64,000 nt of DNA from Anoplolepis gracilipes (lineage: Eukaryota; Arthropoda; Insecta; Hymenoptera; Formicidae), in assembly GCF_047496725.1 (NCBI RefSeq), contig NC_132971.1, positions 7,034,001-7,098,000 on the forward strand, written 5' to 3'. The position numbers and the translations under genes were made by a program. Below, in pieces: positions 25,893-36,067 of the stretch. The notes beneath the pieces were generated by a model. That model ran no database searches and was not told where the DNA came from. It saw nothing but the letters and a program-made list of their open reading frames with translations. The first letter of the stretch is position 1. Each line of letters opens with the position of its first letter.

Positions 25893-26127
25893 TGAGGCGT
25901 TTATATTGAGACGTTTAAATATATAAAAATTCAAACAAAATGAAAAGAAATGTCAGACAAAAGTTGTTCGTCTCGAAGAGGCCATAAAATAGTACCCTTG
26001 GTCTAACCTTGGGTGGAGACACTTTGGAAATTTCAAGATCAAGTTTGTTTTTTTTAAAAATGGAATCATCTTTAATTTTTTACTTATTCATTTTTATATA
26101 TTTAGGTGTCTCAATATAAACGTCTCA
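25893..26127. mobile_element. Short MITE with ~37-bp terminal inverted repeats
   Basis: TGAGGCGTTTATATTGAGAC at the left pairs with the inverse of TGAGACGTTTATATTGAGAC at the right. TTAAATATATAAAAAT / CTAAATATATAAAAAT follow inside. The interior of about 160 bp has no coding capacity. A target-site duplication is not evident. Confidence 0.6.
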
Positions 26128-26183
26128 CTTTGTATAATATATTCGTAATATCTGTCATGTGTATACTTAAAAATATATTTTAT

Positions 26184-26188
<5 letters not shown>

Positions 26189-26215
<27 letters not shown>
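26189..26215. repeat. (GT)13 microsatellite
   Basis: Uninterrupted GT. Confidence 0.95.
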
Positions 26216-26216
<1 letters not shown>

Positions 26217-26537
26217 AATTTTTTTATTTTTTTTAACTTTGTACTGTAAAATCAAGATTTAGTTGATATCGTAAAAATAGTATTTGATTTAAAATCATAA
26301 ATATTATTTCGAAAAACTTGCACGTCCTAAGGTTTGTAAATGCTGATCCTTTCAGTAATAATACTACAAATTTACACATTGTTTAGTGTACCTATTGTTA
26401 TATAATGGAAAGTTCCCTTCATAAGCAACGGCATTTTTACTCATGATTTATGTTTATGACTTTTTATTCATGATTTATGAATCATTCAGTATTAGATAGT
26501 GGGCGAAAAATAAATGCTTTCATCGAACAACCACGAG

Positions 26538-26630
26538 GCAATAAATATTATGGCTTGCCAGCTGCTTTGGTAGAAGCCAGAACAATTATGCATGAATATG
26601 CTCAGTTGCCATTAATCTAATTAGTCGAGT
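26538..26630 (+). promoter_or_regulatory. E-box / Sox / POU-like / homeodomain-like site cluster
   Basis: Within 90 bp lie CAATAAATATTA (26539-26550), the proneural E-box CAGCTG (26559-26564), AACAAT (Sox-type, 26581-26586) next to ATGCAT (26588-26593), and ATTAATCTAATTAG (26611-26624). The density is enhancer-like for a neural gene 5 kb upstream of SoxN. Each motif is short, so chance is not excluded. Confidence 0.3.
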
Positions 26631-27167
26631 TTCGACACAGGTGTAAGGTATCTGTAATCGATGATATGTTGCATATAATTTTTTTTCTGCAAAGGTACGG
26701 ATTTGTTGTAACATTATTATTATGCAGCCTAACGTAAACTTCCTCATACATTCTTACAATGTAATAATACAGATTAGGTTCACAATAGACTTCGTCGCAG
26801 GTGACGTGCGGTCCACAAAAATTGGCGCGCGTTATTTACACCGCGCAATAACGGTATTAGGCCGAAATGCCACAAGTGGCACATAAACCGTGTGGAATAA
26901 GTGGATTGATAGGTCGTTACTGTTGAAAAAAGGTAGAGCGCGATACACATTGAAAGCTGAGGGTAAAGGAGAAATAGAGAAAGAGAGAGAAAGCGTACAA
27001 TAAGTCGGACTCCGACAATGGGATACCGCGGGCGGTCTTTGTGATTCAAATCAATGTTTGCGATACTCGATGGCGCACTGCCTTTGTGGTACCGAGCTTT
27101 CCTAGGCTCTCGCATGTACGTATACGACACACGCACGCTCGTACATAGAGCTATCTGTCCTATCGGG

Positions 27168-27188
27168 ACGTGCGTGCGCGCGCGCGCG
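27168..27188. other. 21-bp CG-rich alternating tract
   Basis: Alternating ACGTGCGTG(CG)n, Z-DNA-prone, in a CpG-rich patch. Confidence 0.5.
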
Positions 27189-27704
27189 GTCGGTCGGTCG
27201 CCAAGTGCATATACGTACATGAGCGTCCGCATCAGCCGCATACTGGTGCGCATCCACCGTGCGACATGAGAAAGCTCATTGTGTATCCCGGCAGACGCAC
27301 TCGAAAACCAGAATCCTGAACGGCCCACGATCGATCTCCTTCTCTACCGGCACGAATGAACCGTCGTCTCGTGCCTGCGCACGTTCATTCATTCCGATTG
27401 CGACGTTGGAACTCACAACGAGATCTTTAGTTTCGTGATTTGCACACATATTGATTTTGCGGCCTCGCGATCAAAGCGCACGTCTTTTCTGGCGGAGTCA
27501 TTTCTGTTATGATATTCGTTATCTTCTACGCATACGTCGAGGCAATTAATAGATTCCGAAATCGAAACCTTTGGCTTCTATTTTTAACCTCTTTCATATT
27601 TTTATAGATTCTAAAGAATTTTCATTATTTTTATAAGTTTAATTTATATGAAAATTGAGCTCCTACTTTGTACTCGAAAAATAGGTAATATATATATATA
27701 TATA

Positions 27705-27780
27705 TATAATTTTATTTCGATCCAGATCCCTGATATATATATATATATAAATCAGGGATCTGGATCGAAATAAAATTATA
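27705..27780. repeat. Palindrome with perfect 30-bp arms around an AT loop
   Basis: The left arm at 27705-27734 is perfectly inverted at 27751-27780 (both contain TCGATCCAGATCCCTGAT or its complement). Sixteen AT-rich bases separate them. The perfect arms imply recent origin or continual correction. Confidence 0.9.
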
Positions 27781-27966
27781 GTTTCGTTACGGTTATGGTT
27801 TAATAAAATATTTAATAACTGTTTAGATTCCAGTTTCGGTTCCTTGACAAATAAAGAAATCAAAATCGTTTAAATTAGATTTTTTTCGAGTATGTTCCAG
27901 TTTCCTTGAAGATTACTTACTTTTCTAATTTTTTTCTAACAAATTATATTATTGTAATTACATGAT

Positions 27967-28033
27967 GATGATATTAATATGCATGATGTAATCATCATAT
28001 TAATATCATCAACGATGGTTCCGCCATCGTTGA
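27967..28033. repeat. Two adjacent hairpins
   Basis: Hairpin 1: GATGATATTAATATG (27967-27981) pairs with 27996-28010. The pairing continues through ATGAT/ATCAT after one bulged C, leaving a 3-nt loop. Hairpin 2: TCAACGATGG (28009-28018) pairs with CCATCGTTGA (28024-28033) across TTCCG. The two share two bases at their junction. Confidence 0.85.
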
Positions 28034-28290
28034 CGTATTAAAGACATCCAGTCAAAAACGACAAAAAATTTAAATTAGTAAAATATAATTTTATAGAAAT
28101 AACTTGCAAGAAGAGTACTAAAAAGGTACTTACGATTCTCTTCATTATTTAAAGAGATCAAAAGAAAATTATTTAAAAAGAGACTCAAAAGAATCCAAAA
28201 AGTAAACCAAAAATAATGTAACAAAGTCTGGTCATGCAGTTTCAGCGTTATAAATTTAACAGAACATGATTTATGCGGTTTTGGTCTCAC

Positions 28291-28331
28291 TAAAACGATT
28301 ACAAGTTACAAGACGTTTTATAACTTGTAAT
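28291..28331. repeat. Overlapping alternative hairpins
   Basis: TAAAACG (28291-28297) pairs with CGTTTTA (28314-28320). ATTACAAGTTA (28298-28308) pairs with TAACTTGTAAT (28321-28331). The two stems interleave, so they could form a pseudoknot-like or mutually exclusive fold if transcribed. Confidence 0.7.
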
Positions 28332-28474
28332 TGGTTTCGGTCCGGTCAACAAAACTAAGCTTAAATAGAGAGAGTTTCAAAAGAAAGTGATCTTTGTTTA
28401 AAAAGCAAAATAGTTGTCACATACAGATTGAAAATTAGGAACAAAAATAAAAAAAATTGCATAATGATATGATG

Positions 28475-28488
28475 AAATAATAAACAAT

Positions 28489-28524
<36 letters not shown>

Positions 28525-28538
28525 ATTGTTTATTATTT
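28475..28538. repeat. Perfect 64-bp palindrome with (AT)n centre
   Basis: AAATAATAAACAATGG (28475-28490) is perfectly inverted at 28523-28538. The (AT)16 between them is self-complementary, so every base pair is matched. A long (AT) microsatellite follows directly. Confidence 0.92.
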
Positions 28539-28574
28539 ATTATTATTATATATATATTATTATATATTATATAT

Positions 28575-28632
<58 letters not shown>
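28539..28632. repeat. TTA/TA microsatellite tract
   Basis: TAT and TATA units grade into an uninterrupted (AT)n run of more than 50 bp, adjoining the 64-bp palindrome. Confidence 0.9.
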
Positions 28633-28633
<1 letters not shown>

Positions 28634-30542
28634 ATTGTCAGTACATACTATTTTTTTAATTGCGAATTATCAAATTTATGCATTTTCAGTTTTTATAGCA
28701 AAAAATATCCTTGTCTCTTTACCATTTATGATTATATTTCAAATTGTAATAATGTAGAACAAATTTTTTTCGTTTCAAATTGTTCTCATTCCAAGATATA
28801 TCTGACAAATACAACTGGATATATCACAGATTAAGCAGAAAACGTAATGCGTAATTCCCGTCTCATGCTATTACTGATTCGCTATGCGTCATCGATATCT
28901 TATCAATTAGCTTTTTTTCTTTGTTGAAAGTAAGGCGTCGGGAATTTTCTTTTTAAACCTACTTTCTCATATCAGATTCTTAATGGAAAAAAATTATTTT
29001 ATTTATAGATCTTCTCATCTATCGTTTTCTGTCTATTGCAGTAATATATTAATCCTGCAATTTTAAATTTGATATTAATTCTAAATTTTAATTTAATACA
29101 TCTTATTACTGCTAAAAGAAAAAAACAAATTGGCAATAAACGGCTTTCGCTGTTTCATTCTCCTTTGTTTCTTCTTCTCTGTCAAATTCACAAAGAAATC
29201 AAAGTTCACAAGGTCTTCGAAAAGCCTCCATTGTGCGTTATGACTTCGTTTCAGCATTGCTTCGTGTTGTGGAACCTGTTGCGGCGAGATGTGCGAAAAG
29301 GAGAAGAGACGCGAGACAAGCTGGTTCGTGGCGGAAGTACGCGCGTGATAGATAAACGCGGCTGCGTTTTGTGCGTCAGCGACATGATATCGGTAACCGA
29401 GACATCGATCTCCCAAAAAGTCGACGCTGCACATACACATGATATCCCTTCTTAAGAGATCTCTGTAATCTACTTTTTTTATTACAAAATTGTATGTGGT
29501 CATATTTTTCTATCCAAAAAATTCTATTTATTTTTTTGTATCTTGATTACTGCAATTATTTTCATTTTCTCTTCGAGCATTTCTCGAGTATACATATATT
29601 CGAGTCGATGATCATCGTGATCCGCAACAACGTCATATTTCACAATTCGTCCTTGAGGATGAATTTTTGACGTCTCGTTGCAACTTGCATCGATCGCCGT
29701 TATGGGTCATTTCATCATCCGCTATCTCGATAAGCTCTTATCTCTCAACGATATCCGATCAAAACAATAACAGGAAAAATTGTATTTTTACTGGTATAAA
29801 ACATATTTAATTGTTTCTATCTAAAAATTTCTGAGAAATTAAAAATTATTTTAGTCTTCAAATTAGTAATGTTACATCCATCAATATCAAATTCACATAA
29901 ATCAGTTAAAGACAGCATTTCGACTATACATTTGTACACATGAGATAGAATTTGAGTTGATAATTAGTTGACGCATAAAATGACATCTATTTATAATTAA
30001 ACTCGATAAACACAGATCACGAATTCTTTCTTAAAAAAATTCAAGATCTTAATTATTATTTTTCCAAAACGAGTTATTTTAATCCGGAGAATATATCATA
30101 TATTCCCTTGTGTAGTTTTCTTTTAAGACGAATTAGAAGAGATTACGCGTATTCTCTTTCTTGTGTTTTCTCCCGAGTTGCTAAAATTTTTAAAAGCCAT
30201 ATCAAAGCATTGTCGCGTACATATCAGACGCAACTTATTCACATTAAGATCGATATATACGTACGCATATCGCGTATTAAGGTTCGCGGACACGTATGTA
30301 TACACACACCAGCGTTGCTCAGCGAGTAGCGGTACATGCGTGCGACGGGTAGCCGATTTCGCGGCGCGAAAAAGCGAGGAGAAACGTCACTGGCGTACAG
30401 CACGGTGTATGAGAGGGGAAAGACGGGAAGAAGAGGACGAAGAGATGGCATGGGTGATGATGGTAGGGGTGAAAAACGAGGGTAGGGGAGCATGATGACG
30501 GGGACCAAAGCTTCGCCGCGAGAGGTCGGTCCTTTACGTTTA
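28633..30542. other. Intergenic block upstream of SoxN
   Basis: AT-rich except for a CpG-containing patch at 29230-29460 and rising GC from about 30220 toward the SoxN promoter. Frames of up to 136 codons on either strand look random. Confidence 0.55.
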
Positions 30543-30632
30543 GTGACGTCACGGCGCAATGGCGCCGCCTTCGTGGTGAGCGAGCCGGCGGCCGATTGGC
30601 CGAGAGAAATGATGGCAGGCGCGCTTGCCAAT
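30543..30632 (+). promoter_or_regulatory. CRE palindrome plus two CCAAT boxes upstream of SoxN
   Basis: GTGACGTCAC, a full 10-bp cAMP-response-element palindrome, lies at 30543-30552. It is followed by GC-rich DNA (GGCGCCGCC), an inverted CCAAT box (CCGATTGG, about 30592-30599) and a direct CCAATC (30628-30633). This arrangement is typical of proximal promoters. It lies about 0.7 kb upstream of the Inr/DPE candidate, so it may mark an alternative start site or a promoter-proximal element. Function is inferred. Confidence 0.4.
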
Positions 30633-31291
30633 CGATTGCCCGTTGTACCCTCGAGCCCGGTCGGTCTGTCGGTCGGGTACGTTCCCCGCTCTATCCTACA
30701 ACGAAGGTAGGGAGGGAGCTCGAAACCCGGGGGGAAGGGGATGCCGTCGGCAGGGAAGTGAGCCTTCGACCCCAAGGCGAGTGGTTCAAATGCTCAGACA
30801 GTTTCGGTCTCTCGTCGAGAGTAGTAGAAGTTGTATCTCCTTTCTTCTATATTGGTTATTCTTCGTTTTCGTTGACGTGCAACGTTAGTAGAAAAGCGAA
30901 TAGGGAAGAAGCAATAAAGCATCTAGCACATAGAGCTAAGAAGCTAAGCCTACACAAGGAATGTGTACAGGCGTATGAAGAAGTAACGGAAGGATTCTCG
31001 AAGACGGAAATAATCATAGTGATTATGAACGGTGACTTTTGCCTCTGTTCGCTGGTCGTCGGTTTTGTTTTTCTGGCCGTTTGTTGTATCGCACGCGCCG
31101 CTTAGGTGCCATCGTCGGATTTCAAACAAGACCGCCGCGCCGGAGGATCCGTGTTTTTCTGATGCGTCGTTGCCGCATTGTCGTGACGCGATTCGTCGAG
31201 CGTGCCGTGGCTTATAGCCAGTCAGGACGGCTGGTGAACGATACGGAGTGGTGAGAGACCAGCAAGTGAGGGGAAGAAAGTGATAGTGTCG

Positions 31292-31326
31292 TCAGTTCTC
31301 GTTCGGACTTTGTGACTTGTAGATCG
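31292..31326 (+). promoter_or_regulatory. Candidate TATA-less core promoter of SoxN (Inr + DPE)
   Basis: TCAGTT at 31292-31297 matches the arthropod initiator TCAKTY, with A+1 at 31294. AGATCG begins exactly at +28 (31321-31326) and matches the downstream promoter element RGWYV at its first five positions. No TATA box lies about 30 bp upstream. Inr/DPE spacing is strict in insects, so the exact +28 placement carries weight. Use of this site would give an unspliced 5' UTR of about 568 nt. The assignment is a motif match only. Confidence 0.5.
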
Positions 31327-31861
31327 CACGAAGATCTCTTCGAAAACTTGCGAAACACAGAGAAAAAAAACGATCACATCATAAACAGATGGCACGGAGG
31401 AGATAGGTATTGATAACATAACGTTCGCGAGTGTTTCTTGCCGAGTTCGCATTTGCACAGAGTTGGTCATCTCGTGAAAGACATTCACAACTGGATTCAA
31501 CGGTACGCGGAACAGAGCTCGTATCTTGTACGAAATGCATGTTTGTGGTTGGCATATCATATGACCACTGCGATCGCATAATTAATTGATCGCACACAGG
31601 TGACCGAAAAACGTGCACGCGCGCGTCAGAACTCTCCATTGAAAAGTGATTACGACTTAGTCAGCCTAGAATCCGCGGTCGATTTTCATGTCACTGCTTC
31701 GTGCACAAGGGACACTGAGGAAGAAGTGACTGGTGATAAATCAATATAATCCGGATAATCAACCGGTGATCGACTCGAATCTCGGCGTGCTACAGTGGTT
31801 TTCTTGACATCGAACGGTATCAGAAAAGGGCGGCAAACTGTACGGGCACAGGGAAGAAGAC
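31294..31861 (+). other. Probable SoxN 5' UTR with five short upstream ORFs
   Basis: Between the predicted start site and the SoxN ATG there are five upstream ATGs: 31389-31406, 31535-31564, 31539-31589, 31561-31581 and 31688-31729. Each frame closes within 17 codons or fewer, before the main start. The second to fourth overlap one another. Such leaders commonly lower translation of developmental regulators. Whether the leader contains an intron cannot be judged; CACAG|GTGACC at about 31608 is donor-like. Confidence 0.5.
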
Positions 31862-33256
31862 ATGCTCACGATGGACACGGACATGAAGGGCGGCAATATG
31901 CACGCTCAGATGCCACCGCATCCGCACCAGGGTGTATCACCGATGGGTCATCATACAGGGATGTCTCCTTACGGAGGTTCTCTCAGCGCGATTCATACTC
32001 CGGCGCTATCGGGAAGTCCGCCTAGTACGGGCTCTTTGGGTCGAGAGAGCTTCGCTCTTCAACATCATCATCAGACAACTCAGCATCATTACACTTCCAT
32101 GCAAGCCGCTGCCGTTGCTCAACAACAGCAGAATATGCACGCAATGGTAGCGCAGCAAAACGCTCAGCAACAACAACAACACCACGCTCATCAACAACAA
32201 TCGCAATCGCAATCGCAACAGCATCATCAGGCTAACAATCATAGCAATCCCAACAATCCGAACAACCCTAACAATTCTACCAATGCCAAGAACAACAATC
32301 TGGATCGCGTGAAGAGGCCGATGAACGCCTTTATGGTATGGTCGCGCGGACAACGGCGCAAGATGGCTCAGGAAAATCCTAAAATGCATAACTCTGAGAT
32401 TTCGAAACGCCTCGGTGCTGAATGGAAGCTCCTCAGCGAAACGGAGAAGCGTCCATTTATTGATGAAGCAAAACGGTTGCGCGCAGTTCATATGAAGGAG
32501 CACCCGGATTACAAATATCGGCCACGACGCAAGACAAAGACTTTACTCAAGAAGGATAAGAACGCATTTCCGCTCGGAAGCGGCGTCCCCGGTGTTGGCA
32601 GTATGCTCGTCGATCAGCGACCAGTTACCAGCGGCGGACCGCAGCAGCCGCAATTACCGCGCGACGTCTACGCAATGAGCAACGGTTACATGCCTAACGG
32701 ACATTACATGATGCACGAACCGACAGCAGCGTACCAGCCACACGTCGCATATAGTCATATAGGAAACAGCGCGGCGGCTGTTGCAGCCTCGGCTGCTGCC
32801 TACCCTAGATACGATCCGATGGGCCACATGGGCGGCGGCAGTCCCAGTCCCATCAGCAACTACATGAACGGATATAGTGGCTACGGCACCACTGTACCTG
32901 GCGGCTCACCATCACCCTATCATCAAGCTCAACCGGGTTCTCAAATGTCAAGCCACAGTCCACAGAGCGGAAGTAGCATAAAATCTGAACCGACGAGCCC
33001 GGCGAGCGGCGGTATCCATACGCCAACGCCGACGGCTGGTCCGACGTCGACGGGCGCGGTTGCAGTTGCCGGTCAGCCTGTTAAGCGGGAACCGTACATG
33101 CCGCAGCAGACAAGCCAGCAACCGTCGCAGGGCGATCTCAGGCACATGATCTCGATGTATCTACCGCAGGGTACGGAGGGCCCTCATGTCTACTCGCCGG
33201 GACCGTCACCAGACTCTCTCCAGCATCCGCTCTCGCAGCAACTCCCACACATGTAA
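31862..33256 (+). CDS. SoxN: SoxB1-class HMG-box transcription factor, SoxNeuro orthologue
   Basis: A 464-residue protein encoded in one uninterrupted frame. The HMG box spans about residues 148-227 and includes VKRPMNAFMVWSRGQRR, the FM wedge (F157/M158) that intercalates in the minor groove, and two basic nuclear-localisation clusters (KRP near 151, PRRK near 221). It resembles vertebrate Sox1/2/3 and fly SoxN, not Dichaete or Sox21. The B-group tail KTKTLLKKDK follows the box. The N-terminal part is His/Gln/Asn-rich (about 65-146). The C-terminal part has Ala, Gly/Ser and Pro-rich segments, two psi-K-x-E sumoylation-type motifs (IKSE at 373, VKRE at 407) and the SoxB1-like end DLRHMISMYLPQG (425-437). 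SoxB1 factors bind ACAAT-type sites in nuclei and specify neuroectoderm. Start: an in-frame TGA at 31805 bounds the frame. The first ATG has G at -3. The fourth codon (31871) has A at -3 and G at +4 and could be used instead. The absence of introns matches the usual SoxB1 structure. Confidence 0.96.
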   Translation: MLTMDTDMKGGNMHAQMPPHPHQGVSPMGHHTGMSPYGGSLSAIHTPALSGSPPSTGSLGRESFALQHHHQTTQHHYTSMQAAAVAQQQQNMHAMVAQQNAQQQQQHHAHQQQSQSQSQQHHQANNHSNPNNPNNPNNSTNAKNNNLDRVKRPMNAFMVWSRGQRRKMAQENPKMHNSEISKRLGAEWKLLSETEKRPFIDEAKRLRAVHMKEHPDYKYRPRRKTKTLLKKDKNAFPLGSGVPGVGSMLVDQRPVTSGGPQQPQLPRDVYAMSNGYMPNGHYMMHEPTAAYQPHVAYSHIGNSAAAVAASAAAYPRYDPMGHMGGGSPSPISNYMNGYSGYGTTVPGGSPSPYHQAQPGSQMSSHSPQSGSSIKSEPTSPASGGIHTPTPTAGPTSTGAVAVAGQPVKREPYMPQQTSQQPSQGDLRHMISMYLPQGTEGPHVYSPGPSPDSLQHPLSQQLPHM

Positions 33257-33630
33257 GCTATTGATAAAATAAGAAAGAGAAATAGATCATTCTTCTTTCT
33301 CTCTTTCTTCTTTTCTTTTTTTCTTTTTATAATACTCGTATAATACTCGCACACAACACTCCTCCTGGCCTATGCTATTTGCTTGTGAGTCGCTTTTTAG
33401 AAACGAGATAAACTGCGAGATAAATATTCTTATATAGTCAATTGGAAATATTGACCAAAGATACAATTATTTACAATTTATATTGTAACGTTTGCGTGAC
33501 ATTAGAAGAAACGTTGCGCGATATTATTGACGTATAAATTTTTTGTGACTTTTGTTTTGTACAGAGAATACTGTTTTTGTATATCTAAAGAATATTAATA
33601 AATACGTAAATATTTAAAAATTTGTACTCC
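33257..33630 (+). other. SoxN 3' UTR
   Basis: AT-rich sequence following the TAA stop, with a pyrimidine-rich tract (33290-33325) just after it. Its distal part (33391 onward) is the parent or sister of a diverged direct copy at 39.35 kb. The end is set by the AATAAA at 33597. Cleavage would be expected within about 30 nt downstream. Confidence 0.65.
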
Positions 33631-33643
33631 TATTATTTTAACT
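33391..33643 (+). repeat. Copy A of a direct duplication spanning the SoxN 3' UTR end
   Basis: Aligns collinearly with 39347-39592. Shared blocks include GAGATAAACT, GAGATAAATATT, a TGTAAC(G/A)TTT(G/A)CGTGACATT stretch, GAAACGT/GAACGT, GTGA..TTTTGTTTT, ATATTAATAAATA and CTATTATTTTAA. The copies are clearly homologous but diverged; I judge roughly 70% identity by eye. Confidence 0.75.
33597..33602 (+). terminator. Canonical polyadenylation signal AATAAA for SoxN
   Basis: First convincing AATAAA downstream of the stop, about 340 nt into the 3' UTR and preceded by T/GT-rich stretches. The duplicate segment at 39.35 kb keeps the hexamer (39522-39527), which helps align the two copies. Confidence 0.6.
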
Positions 33644-35888
33644 CTTCCCATTATTATTGTTTCTACATTTTTCAGAAAGTACTCAGTCTCAGGTTTATCA
33701 ATAGTAATGTTGCCTTGGATAGACTTTGAAAATATCACTAGAGGAACGAAGGATAATATTTACATTTAAATATTGAAAGGAATGTTTTGGAGATCGTAAT
33801 GTAAACGACTATGTAATTCTCGCATTGCTAAGATGATTTTATCAAAAAAACTGTGTTTGATTGTCGATGCTAATCTACTATCATTGAACTGCTGACAAAG
33901 TTTTGCAAACATAATGCAGTTTATCCCGATTCGATTGCTGATTGCACCAACGGTCGCTCCGAATAACGTGAATTATCGATAATCTTTGTCAATGTCATTC
34001 GGAGATTATCAATCTTCACGAAATTCGTGATTCGAACGTTATACACACTCGCAGGAGATCTATCTTGTTATTCGTATTTTCACAAGTTTTGGCTCATATT
34101 GTCGCTTAATTTAATGAATTAAATTATTTAATACAATTAAATTAGAACTTAATTAAATCAAAACACAATTATTATATTACAGAGACAAATATTATTACAA
34201 ATTTTTCATTTCATATTTACAATTAGACTTTTTTTCGAATGGTTCGCACTTAATAATTTTTTACTGTTATAAATTTGTGTGATTGAAATTAATTTCTCAT
34301 TGTCTAGTATATTAAATTCTTTTATTACACACATCTTATTACACATATTTCTAACTCGAATTCTTGAGATAAGGATCTCCTATGTACTCTATATATACGC
34401 ACTAATTCGTGAGTGTCGCATTATAAGTTTTGCTCAATATTTGTTATTTTCTCATCAAATGACTGAAATGAACAAAATAACACATATAAGTATATAAATA
34501 ACATGTTATCTCTGTTCGCCGAGATATATTCTTATATTTTATAAACGCGAACACTCACGATTCTCTTTATCGCAGATAATATCGCATATGCTATCGTGAC
34601 AATGCTTCTGGACCCTCTATCATTACACTCTAACTACTAAAAACAATGATCTACAATATCTCCAATTTGCTCGTTTCTGCGTCTGAAATACGCGCAACGA
34701 GTCGCTTATTATCGATGTGCTCGATTATTGCAATTTTAAGAGTTAGTAAGGTGAACTGGCAAGACGTTAGAAAATTATAGACTGATTTATCTCATATCGG
34801 TAGCGGAGGAGAAAGCCTGAACCGTCGATTTGCGCGTACCAAGGTGTGCTTAATAAAACATGACGCTAACAATTATGAATTTTACTAAAATAACAGCTAC
34901 TTAAATATAAGCGCCGTTATAATAACGGATAAAGGTTGGATCTATACTTAAGGGCGCAATTCAAACCTATATATATGCGCATCCATTTTTTAATGCTATA
35001 TTAAAAGCATTTATATCGAAATCCAATCATTTATACATTTTTTGCAAACTTTTGTTTGGTATACGAGTTTTTTTAATCATCACTTCTTTGAGCACTAACT
35101 TGACACAGGATTTGTTACCAGGAGATCTGTTTAAAAAAATATACAGTTATAAGAACTATATAATCGAATTGATAAAAGGCGGGAATGGCTTATGTTTGAT
35201 AGATATTTGGAGTATAAGAGGTTTATATACGTTTGCAACGGGTTTATAGTGGTTTATAATATATGAAGTTTACAACGTTGTTACAGTTTTACATTTCATC
35301 GAAGCGTTAAACAAACTCTTAAACGTACTTATTTTGTCTTCATTGAAATATTTTCCGTCATAAATCATTAAAAGTTTCATTCAATTTTCTCCTATTTTTT
35401 TTTCTTAAGTGTGAATTATCCTTTTTTTTTTGCGCTGAGTTTTATTTCAACTTTTCATTCACATGATAATGCGGAGATTTGCGCAATTTTTCGCAAAGAC
35501 TCTCAAGGGAATTATATATTTGTGTCATCATTGTGATCATTTTCAGTTTTGTAGTTATTATATCAATTATCTTATTAATTTCTATTAATTTCTATTATTA
35601 TTTTAGACGTATAAGTTTCGTTATTATTTATGTGAAATGCATAGATTTCGAAATTTAAACGTCGTACTATTTTCTTTTATCATGGGGTCCAGAAAGAAGC
35701 AGAGTTCACGATACCATATGTTTAATTTGTTGTGTTTTGACGTTTGTTTTTTCTTTGAGAACTGAGTTCTTTTCTTTATTATTATTTCTTTCTATTTTTG
35801 CATCTGTTGGAAAAGTAATTTGTATCTATAATTATATTTAAAATCGTAGACATATTAATATTGAGTTTAAATGAAATGTTTTGATATA

Positions 35889-36067
35889 GGTTGAGTCAAA
35901 AAAATCATTAAAATTATTATCTCGAAAAATAGTTTTTTCAAAGCATTTTTCTTTTCAATTTATACATAAGTTTACTTAGATTTTGCGACATTTTTGTGTA
36001 TGTCGTCTCGAATAACATTTTGCTTTCTATCGGACTCGAATAATCACGAGTTCCATCTGACTCATCC
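35889..36067. mobile_element. Possible small TA-flanked MITE
   Basis: GGTTGAGTCA at the left end and the inverse of GGATGAGTCA at the right end lie immediately inside TA dinucleotides (35887-35888, 36068-36069). Similarity further inward is weak (CTCGAA repeats). The element is 179 bp and has no coding content. Short imperfect ends keep confidence low. Confidence 0.42.

Larger units (their letters stand above)
24979..27704. other. Intergenic block
   Basis: Holds the small MITE and inverted repeat near 25.7-26.1 kb, the GT repeat, the site cluster at 26.55 kb and a CpG-rich patch at 26780-27500. No coding frame is supported. Confidence 0.6.

Noticed and set aside
26780..27328. 182-codon minus-strand frame
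   Set aside because: Spans a CpG-rich patch; no domain and no splice or promoter support.
30239..30775. 178-codon minus-strand and 169-codon plus-strand (30596-31105) frames over the SoxN promoter region
   Set aside because: Proline/arginine-rich translations typical of CpG-rich non-coding DNA; no domain.
32006..32503. 165-codon open frame antisense to SoxN
   Set aside because: Mirror of the biased SoxN codons (CAA/CAC/CAG give Leu/Val strings on the reverse strand); no independent domain.
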